A program made the position numbers and the translations under genes. 64,000 bases of DNA, taken from assembly GCA_963828555.1 (NCBI GenBank), contig CAWHEL010000004.1:620001-684000 (forward strand). Direction: 5' to 3'. This stretch comes from JADJPO01 sp963828555 (lineage in GTDB: Bacteria; Actinomycetota; Actinomycetes; Actinomycetales; Kineosporiaceae). Positions within the stretch are counted from its first letter, which is position 1. Each line of letters opens with the position of its first letter. The notes below the pieces were generated by a model. That model was not told the DNA's origin. It was given only the letters and a program-made list of their open reading frames with translations, and made no database searches. Positions 45,330 through 54,343 of the stretch are shown one piece after another.

Positions 45330-45349
45330 TCCAACGGAGGGGAGGACGT

Positions 45350-46168
45350 ATGGATGACCTGATCCCGATCGGTCGCTTCTCGCGGATGTGCCAGCTGTCG
45401 GTCAAGGCGCTCCGCCTCTACCACGACCAGGGTCTGCTCGCGCCGGTCTGGGTGGACCCGGCGTCCGGCTATCGCTACTACCGGCTCGGTCAGGCCAACC
45501 GCGCGGAGGCGATCCGCATTCTGCGGAGGGTCGACATGCCGCTGGAGGAGATCCGTAGGCTCCTCGCCGAGGACGATCCCGAGGCCGTGGTCAAGCAGTT
45601 GGCGATGCATCGCGAGCGGCTGGAGGACCGCCTCGCCGACCAGCAGCGGATGCTGCGCTTCCTCCAACGACTCATCGAGCGAGGAGGAAGCATCATGCCC
45701 TACGACGTCGCGATCAAACAGGTTCCAGCGCAATGCGTTGCAAGCCTCACCGTCGACACGACCTACGCCGTGATCGGTGAGACGATCGCCCACGGGTTCG
45801 GCGCCCTGGTAGGCGCCGTCGTCGGCGCTGGGGTAGCTCCCGCCGGGGCGCCGTTCATCATCTTCCACGACATCATCGACGAACAGACCGACGGCGCCAT
45901 CGAGATGTGCATCCCGGTGCCAGATACCGCGAGCGCCGCGCAGGAGGCGGTGGTCTGGAAGACGATCCCGGCCGGGGCGGTCGCCTGGACCACCCACCGC
46001 GGCCCCTATGCCGAAGTCGCACCCGCCTACCACACAGTGACCGGGTGGATTCACGATCATGGTCACCAGATAGCTGGCCCACCATGCGAGATCTACCTCA
46101 ACGACCCTGAGACCACGCTGCCTGAGGACCTGCTCACGGAGGTTCAGTTCCCGGTGCACGGAGCCTGA
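45350..46168 (+). CDS. MerR family regulator with GyrI-like ligand domain
   Basis: A 272-residue protein with GGAGGGGAGG just upstream of the ATG. The N-terminal MerR winged helix (IGRFSRMCQLSVKALRLYHD; SGYRYYRLGQ) is followed by a coiled coil (residues ~78-112, EAVVKQLAMHRERLEDRL). The C-terminal GyrI-like domain (YDVAIKQVPAQCVASLT; EMCIPVPD; TTHRGPYAEVAPAYHTVTGW; PCEIYLNDP) ends with the YLxDP motif. This is the BmrR type, which senses hydrophobic or cationic drugs and activates efflux genes. No transporter is adjacent, so its target lies elsewhere or is its own promoter. Confidence 0.92.
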   Translation: MDDLIPIGRFSRMCQLSVKALRLYHDQGLLAPVWVDPASGYRYYRLGQANRAEAIRILRRVDMPLEEIRRLLAEDDPEAVVKQLAMHRERLEDRLADQQRMLRFLQRLIERGGSIMPYDVAIKQVPAQCVASLTVDTTYAVIGETIAHGFGALVGAVVGAGVAPAGAPFIIFHDIIDEQTDGAIEMCIPVPDTASAAQEAVVWKTIPAGAVAWTTHRGPYAEVAPAYHTVTGWIHDHGHQIAGPPCEIYLNDPETTLPEDLLTEVQFPVHGA

Positions 46169-46216
46169 TCCGTCGTTGCTCAGGTTCTGGCCTCGCTGAT
46201 CGCCGATGGTTTGGCG

Positions 46217-46506
46217 TTAGCGGTTGGACCTGGAGACCACGGCGAGGCGGAGGTCGGTGCCGCCGTCGAAGCTGCCGATCAGCGCCGGGCCCTGTGGCGC
46301 GTCGCCGAGTCGGCGCATGACGGTGAGGGTCCAGCCGGCGCCGTCGATCGTGGTCCGACCTGTGGCATCGGTGGGGAGACCGGTAGTTCGGGGTCGTGGG
46401 TAGGCACGCTGGGCTCGCCGTCACCCTGGGCTGTGGCGATGGGTTCGCGGACGACCTCGGTGCCGTCGGCCTTCTGAAGGTGCAGGTCGGCCTGTCGGCC
46501 GCGGCT
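46217..46506 (-). pseudogene. 3' fragment of a CG0192-like gene
   Basis: It reads GRQADLHLQKADGTEVVREP, then after a slip IDGAGWTLTVMRRLGDAPQG to SFDGGTDLRLAVVSRSNR and stop. It aligns with the C-terminal half of the intact gene at 53493-54125. The upstream half is missing. Its position before DUF222-HNH copy 2 is one of several cut genes around that repeat. Confidence 0.8.
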
Positions 46507-46793
46507 CGACCGCGGAGCTGTGCTCCCAGCGTTCGTCGACCCACGACCGTTCCCGATGATCGATGGGCGATCGCGCAGAATGTCCTGTATCGATCTTGTC
46601 GCGGAAGCGACATGGGTCGGTTGACGGGTCGTGCGGTCTCGGTGGTTCGTGGCGATGTCGCCGAGAGCGGCGTCGACGTGAGGGCACGCAGGGTTGGTTC
46701 GCCGGCTTGTCTGTGACGTAACCCGTTGGCTCCGTTGTGATTTCGGTTGTCGAGCGTCGTTGGGGATGTTATCCACAGGACTTGGTTCGTGGG

Positions 46794-46821
46794 TTGACTC
46801 GTACAGATGTTCGAATAGTAT
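46794..46821 (+). promoter_or_regulatory. LexA-box promoter of DUF222-HNH copy 2
   Basis: -35 TTGACT (46794-46799), 16-bp spacer, -10 TAGTAT (46816-46821), with the ATG at 46828 seven bases later. LexA box TCGTACAGATGTTCGA is at 46799-46814, overlapping the -35 and filling the spacer. The geometry predicts transcription starting at the ATG, and no Shine-Dalgarno is present. Confidence 0.82.
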
Positions 46822-46827
46822 TGGTGC

Positions 46828-48111
46828 ATGGTTGCGGAGCTGTTCGAGTCGTCGCCTGAGTCGCCGTGGTCGGTGGCCGGGCGGGTCACTGCTGCGGTGG
46901 ATGCGGTGGTCGCGTTGCAGGCCTGCCTGGACGTGCCGTCGTCGGTGGTGACCGGTGCGGATGTGAAGGCGATCGAGCGGTTGGCGCGGCGGGTGGATGC
47001 CGCGCGGTTGGCTGCTCTCGCCGCGGTTGATGTGGCGGGCGTGGGTGAGGGCTCGGGGATGAGTGGCACTGCCGCGTGGCTGGCCAAGGCAACCCGCGCA
47101 GACGGTGCAGCCGCCGCGCGGGAGGTCGGGTTGGCCCGGGCCCTGGACCGTGGGTTGGGTGCGACCCGGGCCGCGCTCGCTGAGGGTGAGCTGTCCGGTG
47201 AGCACGCGAAGGTGATCGCGAAGGCGGTCCGGGATCTGCCGGCGGATGTGACGCCGGTTGAGCGGGATCAGGTTGAAGCGGATCTGGTCGCCAAAGCGAA
47301 GCGAGTCGACCCCGCCACGCTGCGCCGCGCGGCCCGGCGGGCGTTGGATGCCCTGGACCGGCCCACGGATGAGGCCGACGCGCATGAGGATGCGAGGCTG
47401 CGGGATGAGGAAGACCGCGCGCGGGCGAAGGCCGCGTTCACGATGCACGACAACGGCGACGGCACCACCAGTGGGCACTTCACCGTGCCCACGTTGGCGG
47501 CGTCGATGCTGCGGAAGATCCTGGAGCAGATGACCGCGCCGCGGCGGATGACTCCGGATGAGCGCGGTGGGGTGGACGGTAGGGCGACGGGGACGGAGTG
47601 GGCGCACGCCAAGGGCCTGGCGTTCACCGAACTCCTGGAGCGGTTGCCCACGGATCACCTGTCGGGCAAGGTCGCCGCGACGATCGTGGTCACCCTGTCC
47701 TGGGAGCGACTGCTGGCTGGGTTGGGTGCGGCGAGGGTCGACACCGGGATCGACCTGTCCGCCGGAGAGGCGCGGCGGCTCGCCTGCGGTGCAGGGATCG
47801 TGCCGGCGGTGCTTGGGAGCGGGTCGCTGCCGCTGGACCTGGGACGCTCCTCCCGCCTGTTCACCGAAGCCCAACGAGTCACCCTCGCCACCGTCTACGA
47901 CACGTGCGCCGCCGAAGGGTGTGACCGGCCGTACGCGTGGACCGAGCTGCACCACGAGACCGCCTGGTCACGGGGTGGGGCCACCGACCGCAAGGACGCC
48001 GTCCCGGCGTGCCAATGCCACCACGGACGACTCCATGATCCCCGCTACGAGCATGTGATCACCACGGATCCGAACGGCAAGAAGACCATCACCTTCACCC
48101 GACGTACATAG
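46828..48111 (+). CDS. DUF222 domain HNH endonuclease family protein, copy 2
   Basis: A 427-residue protein aligning without gaps to copies 1 and 3, from MVAELFESSPESPWSVAGRV to KKTITFTRRT. Conserved features are KAIERLARRVDAARLAALAA, FTMHDNGDGTTSGHFTVPTL, the long DUF222 helices and the HNH site CAAEGCDRPYAWTELHHETA with CQCHHGRLHD. It is intact. It begins next to a -10 element, so it is probably a leaderless, LexA-controlled mRNA. The gene is followed by the tail of an unrelated truncated gene four bases downstream. Confidence 0.93.
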   Translation: MVAELFESSPESPWSVAGRVTAAVDAVVALQACLDVPSSVVTGADVKAIERLARRVDAARLAALAAVDVAGVGEGSGMSGTAAWLAKATRADGAAAAREVGLARALDRGLGATRAALAEGELSGEHAKVIAKAVRDLPADVTPVERDQVEADLVAKAKRVDPATLRRAARRALDALDRPTDEADAHEDARLRDEEDRARAKAAFTMHDNGDGTTSGHFTVPTLAASMLRKILEQMTAPRRMTPDERGGVDGRATGTEWAHAKGLAFTELLERLPTDHLSGKVAATIVVTLSWERLLAGLGAARVDTGIDLSAGEARRLACGAGIVPAVLGSGSLPLDLGRSSRLFTEAQRVTLATVYDTCAAEGCDRPYAWTELHHETAWSRGGATDRKDAVPACQCHHGRLHDPRYEHVITTDPNGKKTITFTRRT

Positions 48112-48115
48112 GCCG

Positions 48116-48298
48116 CACTCCGATGAACCGCCGCTCGACTCCCTCGTGGACGTCCGCCTCGACGACCCGGTCGAGGGTGGCTGGCCTCAGGCATATGGCG
48201 ACTACTGGATCGCACCGGAACAGGAGGCGCTGATCGCCGCCGAGGTGAGCAGGGTGGCCGGTTCCCGCGCCGCGGCGGACCGGTCGGTCGGCGTCTGA
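48116..48298 (+). pseudogene. 60-residue 3' tail of an unidentified gene
   Basis: The frame reads HSDEPPLDSLVDVRLDDPVE, GGWPQAYGDYWIAPEQEALI then AAEVSRVAGSRAAADRSVGV and stop. It has strong coding character but begins directly after the HNH copy 2 stop and has no start codon. It is therefore the 3' end of a gene whose 5' part has been replaced by the DUF222-HNH repeat unit. Confidence 0.6.
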
Positions 48299-48378
48299 TC
48301 TGACGCCGCGATGGGGCACCCTCTGTTGCCACGTCGTTCCCTGTTCAGCGCAGGCCGGAGATCGCCGAGCCATGAGGT

Positions 48379-49452
48379 GTGAACGCAACACTCGCCGGCC
48401 GTGTGCCGACGCCTCGCCGGCGGCGTGGGCCGGACAGCGCGAGCAGGAGCGGATACGCCGCGCGGCGTCGGGCGCGGATGACGCAACGTGCCTACGTACG
48501 GGCGCACTGGCTCGCGTTGCTGACGTACGGGGGACTCGTGCTGGCGCCGTCTCTGGTGATGGTGCCCTTGATTCGCAACAGCTTCGCGCGCGGACTGGTC
48601 ACCGGCACTCTGCTCACCGGCACGGTCGGCTTCCTGGCCTTCCTCGTCGTCCAGCTGACCGGCACCGGCCCGACGATGATGGGTGACCTGGCCGAGCACT
48701 GGACGGCTGACGCGCTGCGCCACCTGCGGCGTCAGGGGTGGCAGGTCGCCAACCACGTGGTGCTGGCCCACGGAGACATCGACCACGTGCTGATCGGCGC
48801 GGGCGGCGCCTTCGTGGTGGAGACGAAGTGGCGGGGCGGTGGCTGGCGCGAGCCGTCGGCCGCGCCGCAGCTGGAGCGGGCCTGCCTGCAGATCGCCGAC
48901 CAGGCGCGACGGCTGAGGCTGTGGACGTCGTCGCGCAAACTCGACATTCCGGTGAACGCGGTCGTGGTCACCTGGGGGTGGGACGGCCTCTCGGACTCCG
49001 GCATGGTGGCCGAGGAGGAGTACGCCGTGCGACGCGTCGGCGAGGTCGACGTCGTCCCCGGCTATCACCTCGAGCGCTGGTTCGCCGAGCACGATCATCC
49101 GCTGCTGTCCGCCGAGCAGGTGGAGTCCGCCTGGGGGATGGTCGCCGAGACCGTGACCCGGCGCGACGCCTTCGAGGCCGATTGCCAGCCGATGCCGGCG
49201 TCCATCGGCCTGCTCGCAGCCCGGCTGGGTGGGCTGCTGGCCCTGGTGGTGCTCGCCGCCGCCGCGGTCATGGCTGTTCTGGCGGTCACGACATCGCTGC
49301 CGGGGATGTGGCTGGGCGCCGCGGTGCTGCTGGCGCCGGCGGCGGGGGCGCGGGTGTCTGGACGCTGGCACGTGGCCGGCTGGGCCTGGGCCTTCGGTGT
49401 CGTCACCACCGCCATGGGCCTGAGCCTCGCGGCGCTAGCCGCGACCATCTGA
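48379..49452 (+). CDS. NERD-domain membrane protein, copy 2
   Basis: 357 residues from GTG; an alternative start is MTQRAYVRAHW at codon 34. Two membrane helices (about residues 44-65 and 72-94) precede the NERD (nuclease-related) domain at ~100-230, with WTADALRHLRRQGWQVANHV, DIDHVLIGAGGAFVVETKW (Asp-His and ExK of the endonuclease-like core) and LERACLQIADQARRL. The C-terminus has two to three more helices. Family members are thought to be DNA-processing or stress proteins; activity is unproven. This copy is intact but lacks the small upstream gene. Confidence 0.9.
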   Translation: MNATLAGRVPTPRRRRGPDSASRSGYAARRRARMTQRAYVRAHWLALLTYGGLVLAPSLVMVPLIRNSFARGLVTGTLLTGTVGFLAFLVVQLTGTGPTMMGDLAEHWTADALRHLRRQGWQVANHVVLAHGDIDHVLIGAGGAFVVETKWRGGGWREPSAAPQLERACLQIADQARRLRLWTSSRKLDIPVNAVVVTWGWDGLSDSGMVAEEEYAVRRVGEVDVVPGYHLERWFAEHDHPLLSAEQVESAWGMVAETVTRRDAFEADCQPMPASIGLLAARLGGLLALVVLAAAAVMAVLAVTTSLPGMWLGAAVLLAPAAGARVSGRWHVAGWAWAFGVVTTAMGLSLAALAATI

Positions 49453-49490
49453 TGACCAGCAGGCGTCCGTCACCGGCGCCCTCGCTGCAG

Positions 49491-50300
49491 CTATCCATCG
49501 CCGAACATGGCGTCTACGTTGGGAAGCGACTCGAACTGGGAGAACGTTCCGGCGTCCGCGATCTCCTGTGCTGCCTGCAGGAATCCGGCCCACGCGGTGC
49601 GGGCCAGGGTGCCGCCCACGCTGATCCGCCGTACCCCGAGTGCGGCCGCCTCCGAGACGGTGATGAACGGGGAGTTGATCAGCAGGTTCACCGGTTTCGG
49701 TGAGACCGCGTCGACGATCGCGGCGGCCTGCTGCGGGGTGTCGATCCGTGGGGCGTAGAGGCAGTCCGCGCCGGCCGCGGAGTATGCGCGCAGCCTGCGA
49801 ATCGTCTCATCGAGGTCGGGACGCCCGACGACGAAGCCCTCCGACCGCGCGGTGAGAAGAGCTCCGGTGCCGCTGTCGTCGATCGCCTGCCGCGCGGCTC
49901 GGATCCGCTCGACGGCCAGCTCGACGGCATGCAGGGGCTGGGCCGGATCGCCGGTCGAGTCCTCGATCGAGAGGCCGGCGATCCCCGTTGCGACGGCACG
50001 CGTCACGTTGACGCCCACCTGGTGCGGATCGACGGCGAAGCCGTTCTCGAAATCCGCGTTCACGGGCAGGTCCACCGCGTCCACGACGGCCCGCAGGTGC
50101 TCGAGCATCTGGTCGAGGGGCACCTGGTTGTCCGCGACGCCCAGCGTCCACGCGAACCCGGCACTCGTGGTGGCGAGCGCCGGGAAGCCCAACTGCTGCA
50201 GCGCGCGCGCCGTGCCGGCGTCCCAGGGATTCGGCATCACGAAGCAGCCGGACTCGTGCAAGCGGTGGAACGTGGCGACCCGATCACTCTGCATGGTCAT
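49491..50300 (-). CDS. Isocitrate lyase / PEP mutase family protein
   Basis: A 269-residue TIM-barrel protein. ATGs at 50300 and 50294 compete, and GGAG is six bases before the second. Family features are FVMPNPWDAGTARALQQLGF, ATTSAGFAWTLG (substrate Ser loop), LPVNADFENGFA (metal-binding Asp/Glu), GIAGLSIEDSTG, LLTARSEGF and RISVGGTLARTAW. Enzymes of this superfamily cleave or form C-C or P-C bonds on 2-oxoacids, for example methylisocitrate lyase-like or oxaloacetate hydrolase-like. The substrate is unknown. Confidence 0.9.
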   Translation of the reverse strand: MTMQSDRVATFHRLHESGCFVMPNPWDAGTARALQQLGFPALATTSAGFAWTLGVADNQVPLDQMLEHLRAVVDAVDLPVNADFENGFAVDPHQVGVNVTRAVATGIAGLSIEDSTGDPAQPLHAVELAVERIRAARQAIDDSGTGALLTARSEGFVVGRPDLDETIRRLRAYSAAGADCLYAPRIDTPQQAAAIVDAVSPKPVNLLINSPFITVSEAAALGVRRISVGGTLARTAWAGFLQAAQEIADAGTFSQFESLPNVDAMFGDG

Positions 50301-50342
50301 CTCCTACCGTTGGCTCGTTCACCTGGCGTCGGTCGGTGCGGT

Positions 50343-51185
50343 TCATTGTCCTGCCAGGTCGGCGACGACACGAGCGAGCGCGTCAACGGCGTTCGCGCCG
50401 ACGACGAAGTAGGAGAAGCCACCCTCCTCGCGTCGGCGCAGGATCTCTTCCGTGGCCGCCGCCGGGTCGCTGGGAAGCACCATCAGCGAGTCGGTTGCGC
50501 GCAACGCGGCCGGGTCCGTGTCGGACGAGGCCATGAACGGGGCGACGGCATCGCCGACCACTGACACATGGTTCGCCAGTTCGACGTCTCGGCCTGTGCG
50601 GAACTCGGCCGCCCAGCGCATGATCTCGGCCCGAGAATCACTCTGGAGCGTGGCGAACGTGACCGTGTCCGCCAGGTCGGCCGCCAGTGCTCGGGCCTTC
50701 GGGCCACGCACGGCCATCACCACCGGCGTACGCAGGTCCGGGCCGTCGAGGGCTCTGAGCGCTGTGACCGCGTCGCGCACCTGAGACAGCCGCTCGCCTG
50801 GTGACACCACCGGAAGGCCGAGCTCACGCAGCTCGTCCTCCATCCCGGGCCTGCCGGTTCCGATGCCCATCTCGAAGCGACCTTCGGTCAGCACCGACAG
50901 CGAGTGCGCCTCCCAGGCCAGGCACCAGGGTGGGCGCAGCGGGGAGGCGTACACCCAGGTTCCTACCCGCAGGTCGGCGAGAGTCGCCGCGACAGCCAGC
51001 GTGGGGCCGGGCGCCGGCTGCCACTGCTGAACGTCGGGCATCAGGAGGGTCGAGAAACCGCTGTCGGCGATACGGCGCACCTGATCTCGCCAGGCGGGCA
51101 GATCGGTTCTGAGCGGGGCGACCACACCGAAGCGAAACCTCCGTGATCCGCCGTCCGCCTGAAGTTCGTGAGTGGGAGCGCTCAA
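50343..51185 (-). CDS. F420-dependent LLM-class oxidoreductase, copy 1
   Basis: A 280-residue luciferase-like barrel protein. FRFGVVAPLRTDLPAWRDQV opens the barrel, then DSGFSTLLMPDVQQWQPAPG, LRVGTWVYASPLRPP, EGRFEMGIGTGRPG (cofactor region) and TPVVMAVRGPKARALA. This is the TIGR03621-type group that uses F420. The start codon is TTG and overlaps the stop of the reductase gene upstream (TTGA), indicating coupling. A close paralogue is at 54344-55174. Confidence 0.9.
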   Translation of the reverse strand: MSAPTHELQADGGSRRFRFGVVAPLRTDLPAWRDQVRRIADSGFSTLLMPDVQQWQPAPGPTLAVAATLADLRVGTWVYASPLRPPWCLAWEAHSLSVLTEGRFEMGIGTGRPGMEDELRELGLPVVSPGERLSQVRDAVTALRALDGPDLRTPVVMAVRGPKARALAADLADTVTFATLQSDSRAEIMRWAAEFRTGRDVELANHVSVVGDAVAPFMASSDTDPAALRATDSLMVLPSDPAAATEEILRRREEGGFSYFVVGANAVDALARVVADLAGQ

Positions 51186-51763
51186 CGGCGCACCCGATAG
51201 CGAAGGTGAAGCACCCGGTTGCCCTGAATCACCACGTCGGGATCCTCCAACAGGTGCTGCGCGTGGACCGAACCGAAGTAGCGCTTGCCGGACCCGAACA
51301 CGACGGGTACGACGTCCATGCGCACCTCGTCGACCAGGCCCGCGGCCAGCGCCTGGCCACCGACGTCGCCGGCGGCGACCTCGACGATGCGGTCACCCGC
51401 AAGCTCCTGGGCCTTGGCCACGGCGGCCTCGACGCCGTCGATGAAGTGAAACGGCGCCTCGGGGTCCCAGCCCTCGGGCTGCGGCCGGTGGGTCACGACG
51501 ACCACGTGGTCGATCCCGCTCGGAGGCTTCCCGTCCCAGCCGTCCGTCAGGTCGAAGACGTGGCGGCCGACGAGTGTCACCCCGATCTGGTCCCAGTACG
51601 GCCGGGTGTAGTCGTAGGACATTTGCGACACCTTGAGAACGCCGCTCTCGTCCAACGGGACATCACCGCTGGTCAACCAGTCGAACAGCGGTCCGGGCTG
51701 GTCATTCTCGTCCGCGACGAAGCCGTCCACCGACACCGAGGCGTACATGACCACCGTGCCCAC
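51182..51763 (-). CDS. Dihydrofolate reductase-like (RibD C-terminal) protein, copy 1
   Basis: A 193-residue protein from GTG (VGTVVMYASVSVDGFVADEN), chosen for GAGGAGAGG a few bases upstream. The RibD_C core includes VTLVGRHVFDLTDGW, DHVVVVTHRPQPEGW, VEVAAGDVGGQALAAGLVDE and VVPVVFGSGKRYFG (nucleotide site). It lies first in a coupled pair with LLM copy 1. Reduction of an unknown small molecule with NADPH is the inferred role. Confidence 0.9.
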   Translation of the reverse strand: MGTVVMYASVSVDGFVADENDQPGPLFDWLTSGDVPLDESGVLKVSQMSYDYTRPYWDQIGVTLVGRHVFDLTDGWDGKPPSGIDHVVVVTHRPQPEGWDPEAPFHFIDGVEAAVAKAQELAGDRIVEVAAGDVGGQALAAGLVDEVRMDVVPVVFGSGKRYFGSVHAQHLLEDPDVVIQGNRVLHLRYRVRR

Positions 51764-51838
51764 GGGCCTCTCCTCTGCTTTGGGTGCCCCCAAATTAGCG
51801 GGTGGTGAGCTGCCGCTCCTGGACCGCAGCGTGAGTGC

Positions 51839-52296
51839 TCAGCCGACCACAGGGGAATCTGGCTGCTCGGGGCCGTGCGGAATGTCGATCCGCTCCTCGC
51901 CGGTGCGCAGGGCCCGCAGGATCACCCGGCCGACGTACTCGGGCGAATGCGCGATCAGCCCGGCCGGGAGACCGCCCGCGGGGTAGAACTCGGTGTCGGT
52001 GAGCGACGGCAGCAGCAGCGTGACCTGGATGTTGTCGCCCAACAGTTCCATCCGGCCCACCTGGCTCAGCCAGTTCACTGCCGTCTTGGTGGCCGGGTAG
52101 ATGGCGTTGCCCGCCATCGGCATCCCGGTGGCGCCCGAACTGATGTTGACGATGCGCCCGTGCCCGGCCGCCCGCATGTGCGGCAGCACCGCCTGGATGC
52201 TGGTCACGACGCCCACCACGTTGAGGTTCAACAGGTCCAGGAATGCCTCCGGTGTCGTCCCGTCGATGCTGGAGAAGGTGCCCGCCCGGTCACCAG
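51839..52296 (-). pseudogene. Short-chain dehydrogenase, 5'-truncated
   Basis: The C-terminal ~150 residues of a classical SDR remain: LLNLNVVGVVTSIQAVLPHM, RIVNISSGATGMPMAGNAIY (catalytic Ser), YPATKTAVNWLSQ (YxxxK) and NIQVTLLLPSLTDTEFYPAG. The N-terminal nucleotide-binding TGxxxGxG part is missing: the coding sequence breaks at about 52296, next to the galE stop codon. Without the Rossmann start it cannot bind NAD(P). Confidence 0.82.
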
Positions 52297-52316
52297 GGGG
52301 TCTGACTGCTTACGAC

Positions 52317-53327
52317 TCAGGGGCGAGCCAGATCCGGTAGTAGGTTGCCGCGTATGGCGAACCAGTGGAGGGTATCGCGGATGCCGTCGTGCACCCCCCT
52401 CTGCGCCGTCCAGTGGAGCAGCTCGCTGGCGCGGCCGCTGGTGGTGTAGGCGCCGGCGACGTCGCCGGGGCGCGAGGGTGCGTCGCGGGTGGTGACGGGA
52501 CGTTCGACGACGCGGTTGAAGGCCTCGAGGAGTTCGAGGACGGTGGTACCCGTTCCGGTGCCGAGGTTGATGGCGAGGCTAGGTGAGCCCTTGTCGGGGA
52601 AGAGGGTGTCGAAGCGCTCGAGGGCGGCGATGTGGGCGAGGGCGAGGTCCCAGACGTGGATGTAGTCGCGGATTCCGGAGCCGTCGCGGGTGGGCCAGTC
52701 ACGTCCGGTGACGTTGAAGGGTCGGTTCGCCACGTGGGCGGCGATGATCTGTCCGAGGGCGTGACTCGGGGCGGGGAGCTGGAGGCCGGTGCGGAGCTGG
52801 GGGTCGGCGCCGATGGGGTTGAAGTAGCGCAGGGACAGCACGCGCAGGGGTAGGGCCGTGGCGATGTCGGTGAGCATGCCTTCGACGACCGCTTTGGTGC
52901 GGGCGTAGGGACTCACGGGGGCGATCGGGGAGTCTTCGGCGACGGTGAAGTCGTTGCCGGCGGCGTAGATCGATGCTGAGGAGCTGAAGAGGAGGCGTTG
53001 GCAGCCGTGCCGGGTGATGGCGTCGACGAAGTCGAGGGTCTTGGCCACGTTCTCGCGGTAGTAGCGCACGGGGTCGGCGACCGAGTCGGGTACCACGATC
53101 AGCGCCGCGCAATGCACGACAGCGGCAATGTCTGGGTGTTCGGCGAAGATCCGCTCGACCAGGGCTGAGTCGGCGATGTCTCCTTCGTAGAACGCCCGGT
53201 CGCGACAGAACTCGCGTCGTCCGGTGACCAGATTGTCGAGGATCACGGGGATGTGTCCGGCGTCGATCGCCGCCGACGCGATCGTGCTACCGATGAACCC
53301 CGCCCCGCCCGCAATCAGAAGCTTCAC
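52317..53327 (-). CDS. galE: UDP-glucose 4-epimerase
   Basis: A 336-residue extended SDR. GGAGFIGSTIASAAIDAGH is the NAD-binding glycine motif at residues 7-26. SSSASIYAAG contains the catalytic Ser, SPYARTKAVVEGML the YxxxK pair, LRYFNPIGADPQLRTG the substrate loop and SGIRDYIHVWDLALAH the hallmark GalE segment. It interconverts UDP-glucose and UDP-galactose and could supply galactose for the polysaccharide. It stands alone, downstream of nothing obvious, and its 3' end abuts the truncated SDR. Confidence 0.92.
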   Translation of the reverse strand: MKLLIAGGAGFIGSTIASAAIDAGHIPVILDNLVTGRREFCRDRAFYEGDIADSALVERIFAEHPDIAAVVHCAALIVVPDSVADPVRYYRENVAKTLDFVDAITRHGCQRLLFSSSASIYAAGNDFTVAEDSPIAPVSPYARTKAVVEGMLTDIATALPLRVLSLRYFNPIGADPQLRTGLQLPAPSHALGQIIAAHVANRPFNVTGRDWPTRDGSGIRDYIHVWDLALAHIAALERFDTLFPDKGSPSLAINLGTGTGTTVLELLEAFNRVVERPVTTRDAPSRPGDVAGAYTTSGRASELLHWTAQRGVHDGIRDTLHWFAIRGNLLPDLARP

Positions 53328-53492
53328 GCCGTCTACCTTGGCAGGCCGCGAAGGTCACTCGCACGTTCTTCAGCGGGCCGAACCAGCGGCAGAACCCGCC
53401 GAACTCGCCGCTGCCGGAACTGTTCCCCTGTTCTCGAGCCGGTGGAGGGTCGTCCCGGGTCGCTGCGCCTGCTGGCGGGTCTGGCGTCGTCG

Positions 53493-54125
53493 TCAGGAGT
53501 GGTTCTGGCGGGAGACGACGGCGAGGCGGAGGTCGGTGCCGCCGTCGAAGGTGCCGGTCAGTGCCGGACCTTGTGGCGCGTCGCCGAGCCGGCGCATGAC
53601 GGTGAGGGTCCAGTCTGGGCCGTCGATCACGGTGCGATCCGCTCGGTCGGTGGGGGAGACCGGCAGGTCGGGGTCGTGGGCGGGCACGGTGGGCGCGCCG
53701 TCCCCGCGGGCGGTGGCGGTGGGCTCGCGGACGGTCTCGGTGCCATCGGCCTGCCGCAGGTGCAGGTCGGCCTGTCGGCCGCCGGTGCGGATGGTGTCGA
53801 GGAGCGTGGCGATGAACACCGGGTCGGCGCAGGCGTCGTAGACGTAGCGGGTGCCCAGGACGGAGTGCTGCATGGTGCCCACCAGGCTCGCCTCGGCACC
53901 GGGCAGCGGCGCGCCGCGGTAGGTCACCGGCACGAACAGAGTGGACTGGCCGGCGGATCCGAACAGGAAGCACTCGATGCCGACCTGCCCGGCCGGGTCG
54001 TCCAGGCGGAAGGAGGCGACAGGGTCACGTTCGGGGACGCCGTCCCACCATGCCCTGGTGTGGAGCCACGGCTCGATGAGTTCGTCCTTGCGCGGCGAGA
54101 GCGTCGCCTCGTGCAGTAGCGCCAT
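53493..54125 (-). CDS. CG0192-related maltokinase N-cap-like protein
   Basis: A 210-residue protein from ATG (MALLHEATLSPRKDELIEPW). SFRLDDPAGQVGIECFLFGS, FVPVTYRGAPLPGAEASLVG, TMQHSVLGTRYVYDACADPV and TGGRQADLHLRQADGTETV follow in order, as in actinobacterial proteins annotated as maltokinase N-terminal cap-like or CG0192-related. No kinase domain follows. Fragments of the same family are at 46217-46506 and, very short, near 39496-39538. Function is unknown. Confidence 0.82.
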   Translation of the reverse strand: MALLHEATLSPRKDELIEPWLHTRAWWDGVPERDPVASFRLDDPAGQVGIECFLFGSAGQSTLFVPVTYRGAPLPGAEASLVGTMQHSVLGTRYVYDACADPVFIATLLDTIRTGGRQADLHLRQADGTETVREPTATARGDGAPTVPAHDPDLPVSPTDRADRTVIDGPDWTLTVMRRLGDAPQGPALTGTFDGGTDLRLAVVSRQNHS

Positions 54126-54343
54126 GCGCACACGGTAACCGCCGCGGCGAGTTCCACAAGGCGCGCCGTCGCGGTGGAGGAGGAGCGCACGATACGGCGG
54201 TCTCCCGTGATTCCCGGTGGCGCTGCCGGCGATCGTGCGATCGAATGACGAGCGCGCCTCGGCCTGATGGCCAACAGCTCGATGGCTCGGCGCACCCACC
54301 CGGAGGGAAGGGCCCGGGCGACATGAATCGGAGGACAACGACG

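Larger units (their letters stand above)
46674..48111 (+). repeat. 1.44-kb DUF222-HNH repeat unit, copy A
   Basis: Sequence similarity with 58945-60381 starts at a sharp point about 154 bases before the ATG (shared GACGTGAGGG... and CAGGGTTGGTTC blocks, CCGTTGGCTCCG-like block, TATCCACAGG/GTCCACAGG) and ends near the stop codon. The flanks on both sides are unrelated between copies. No terminal inverted repeats or target duplication can be defined by eye. Confidence 0.75.
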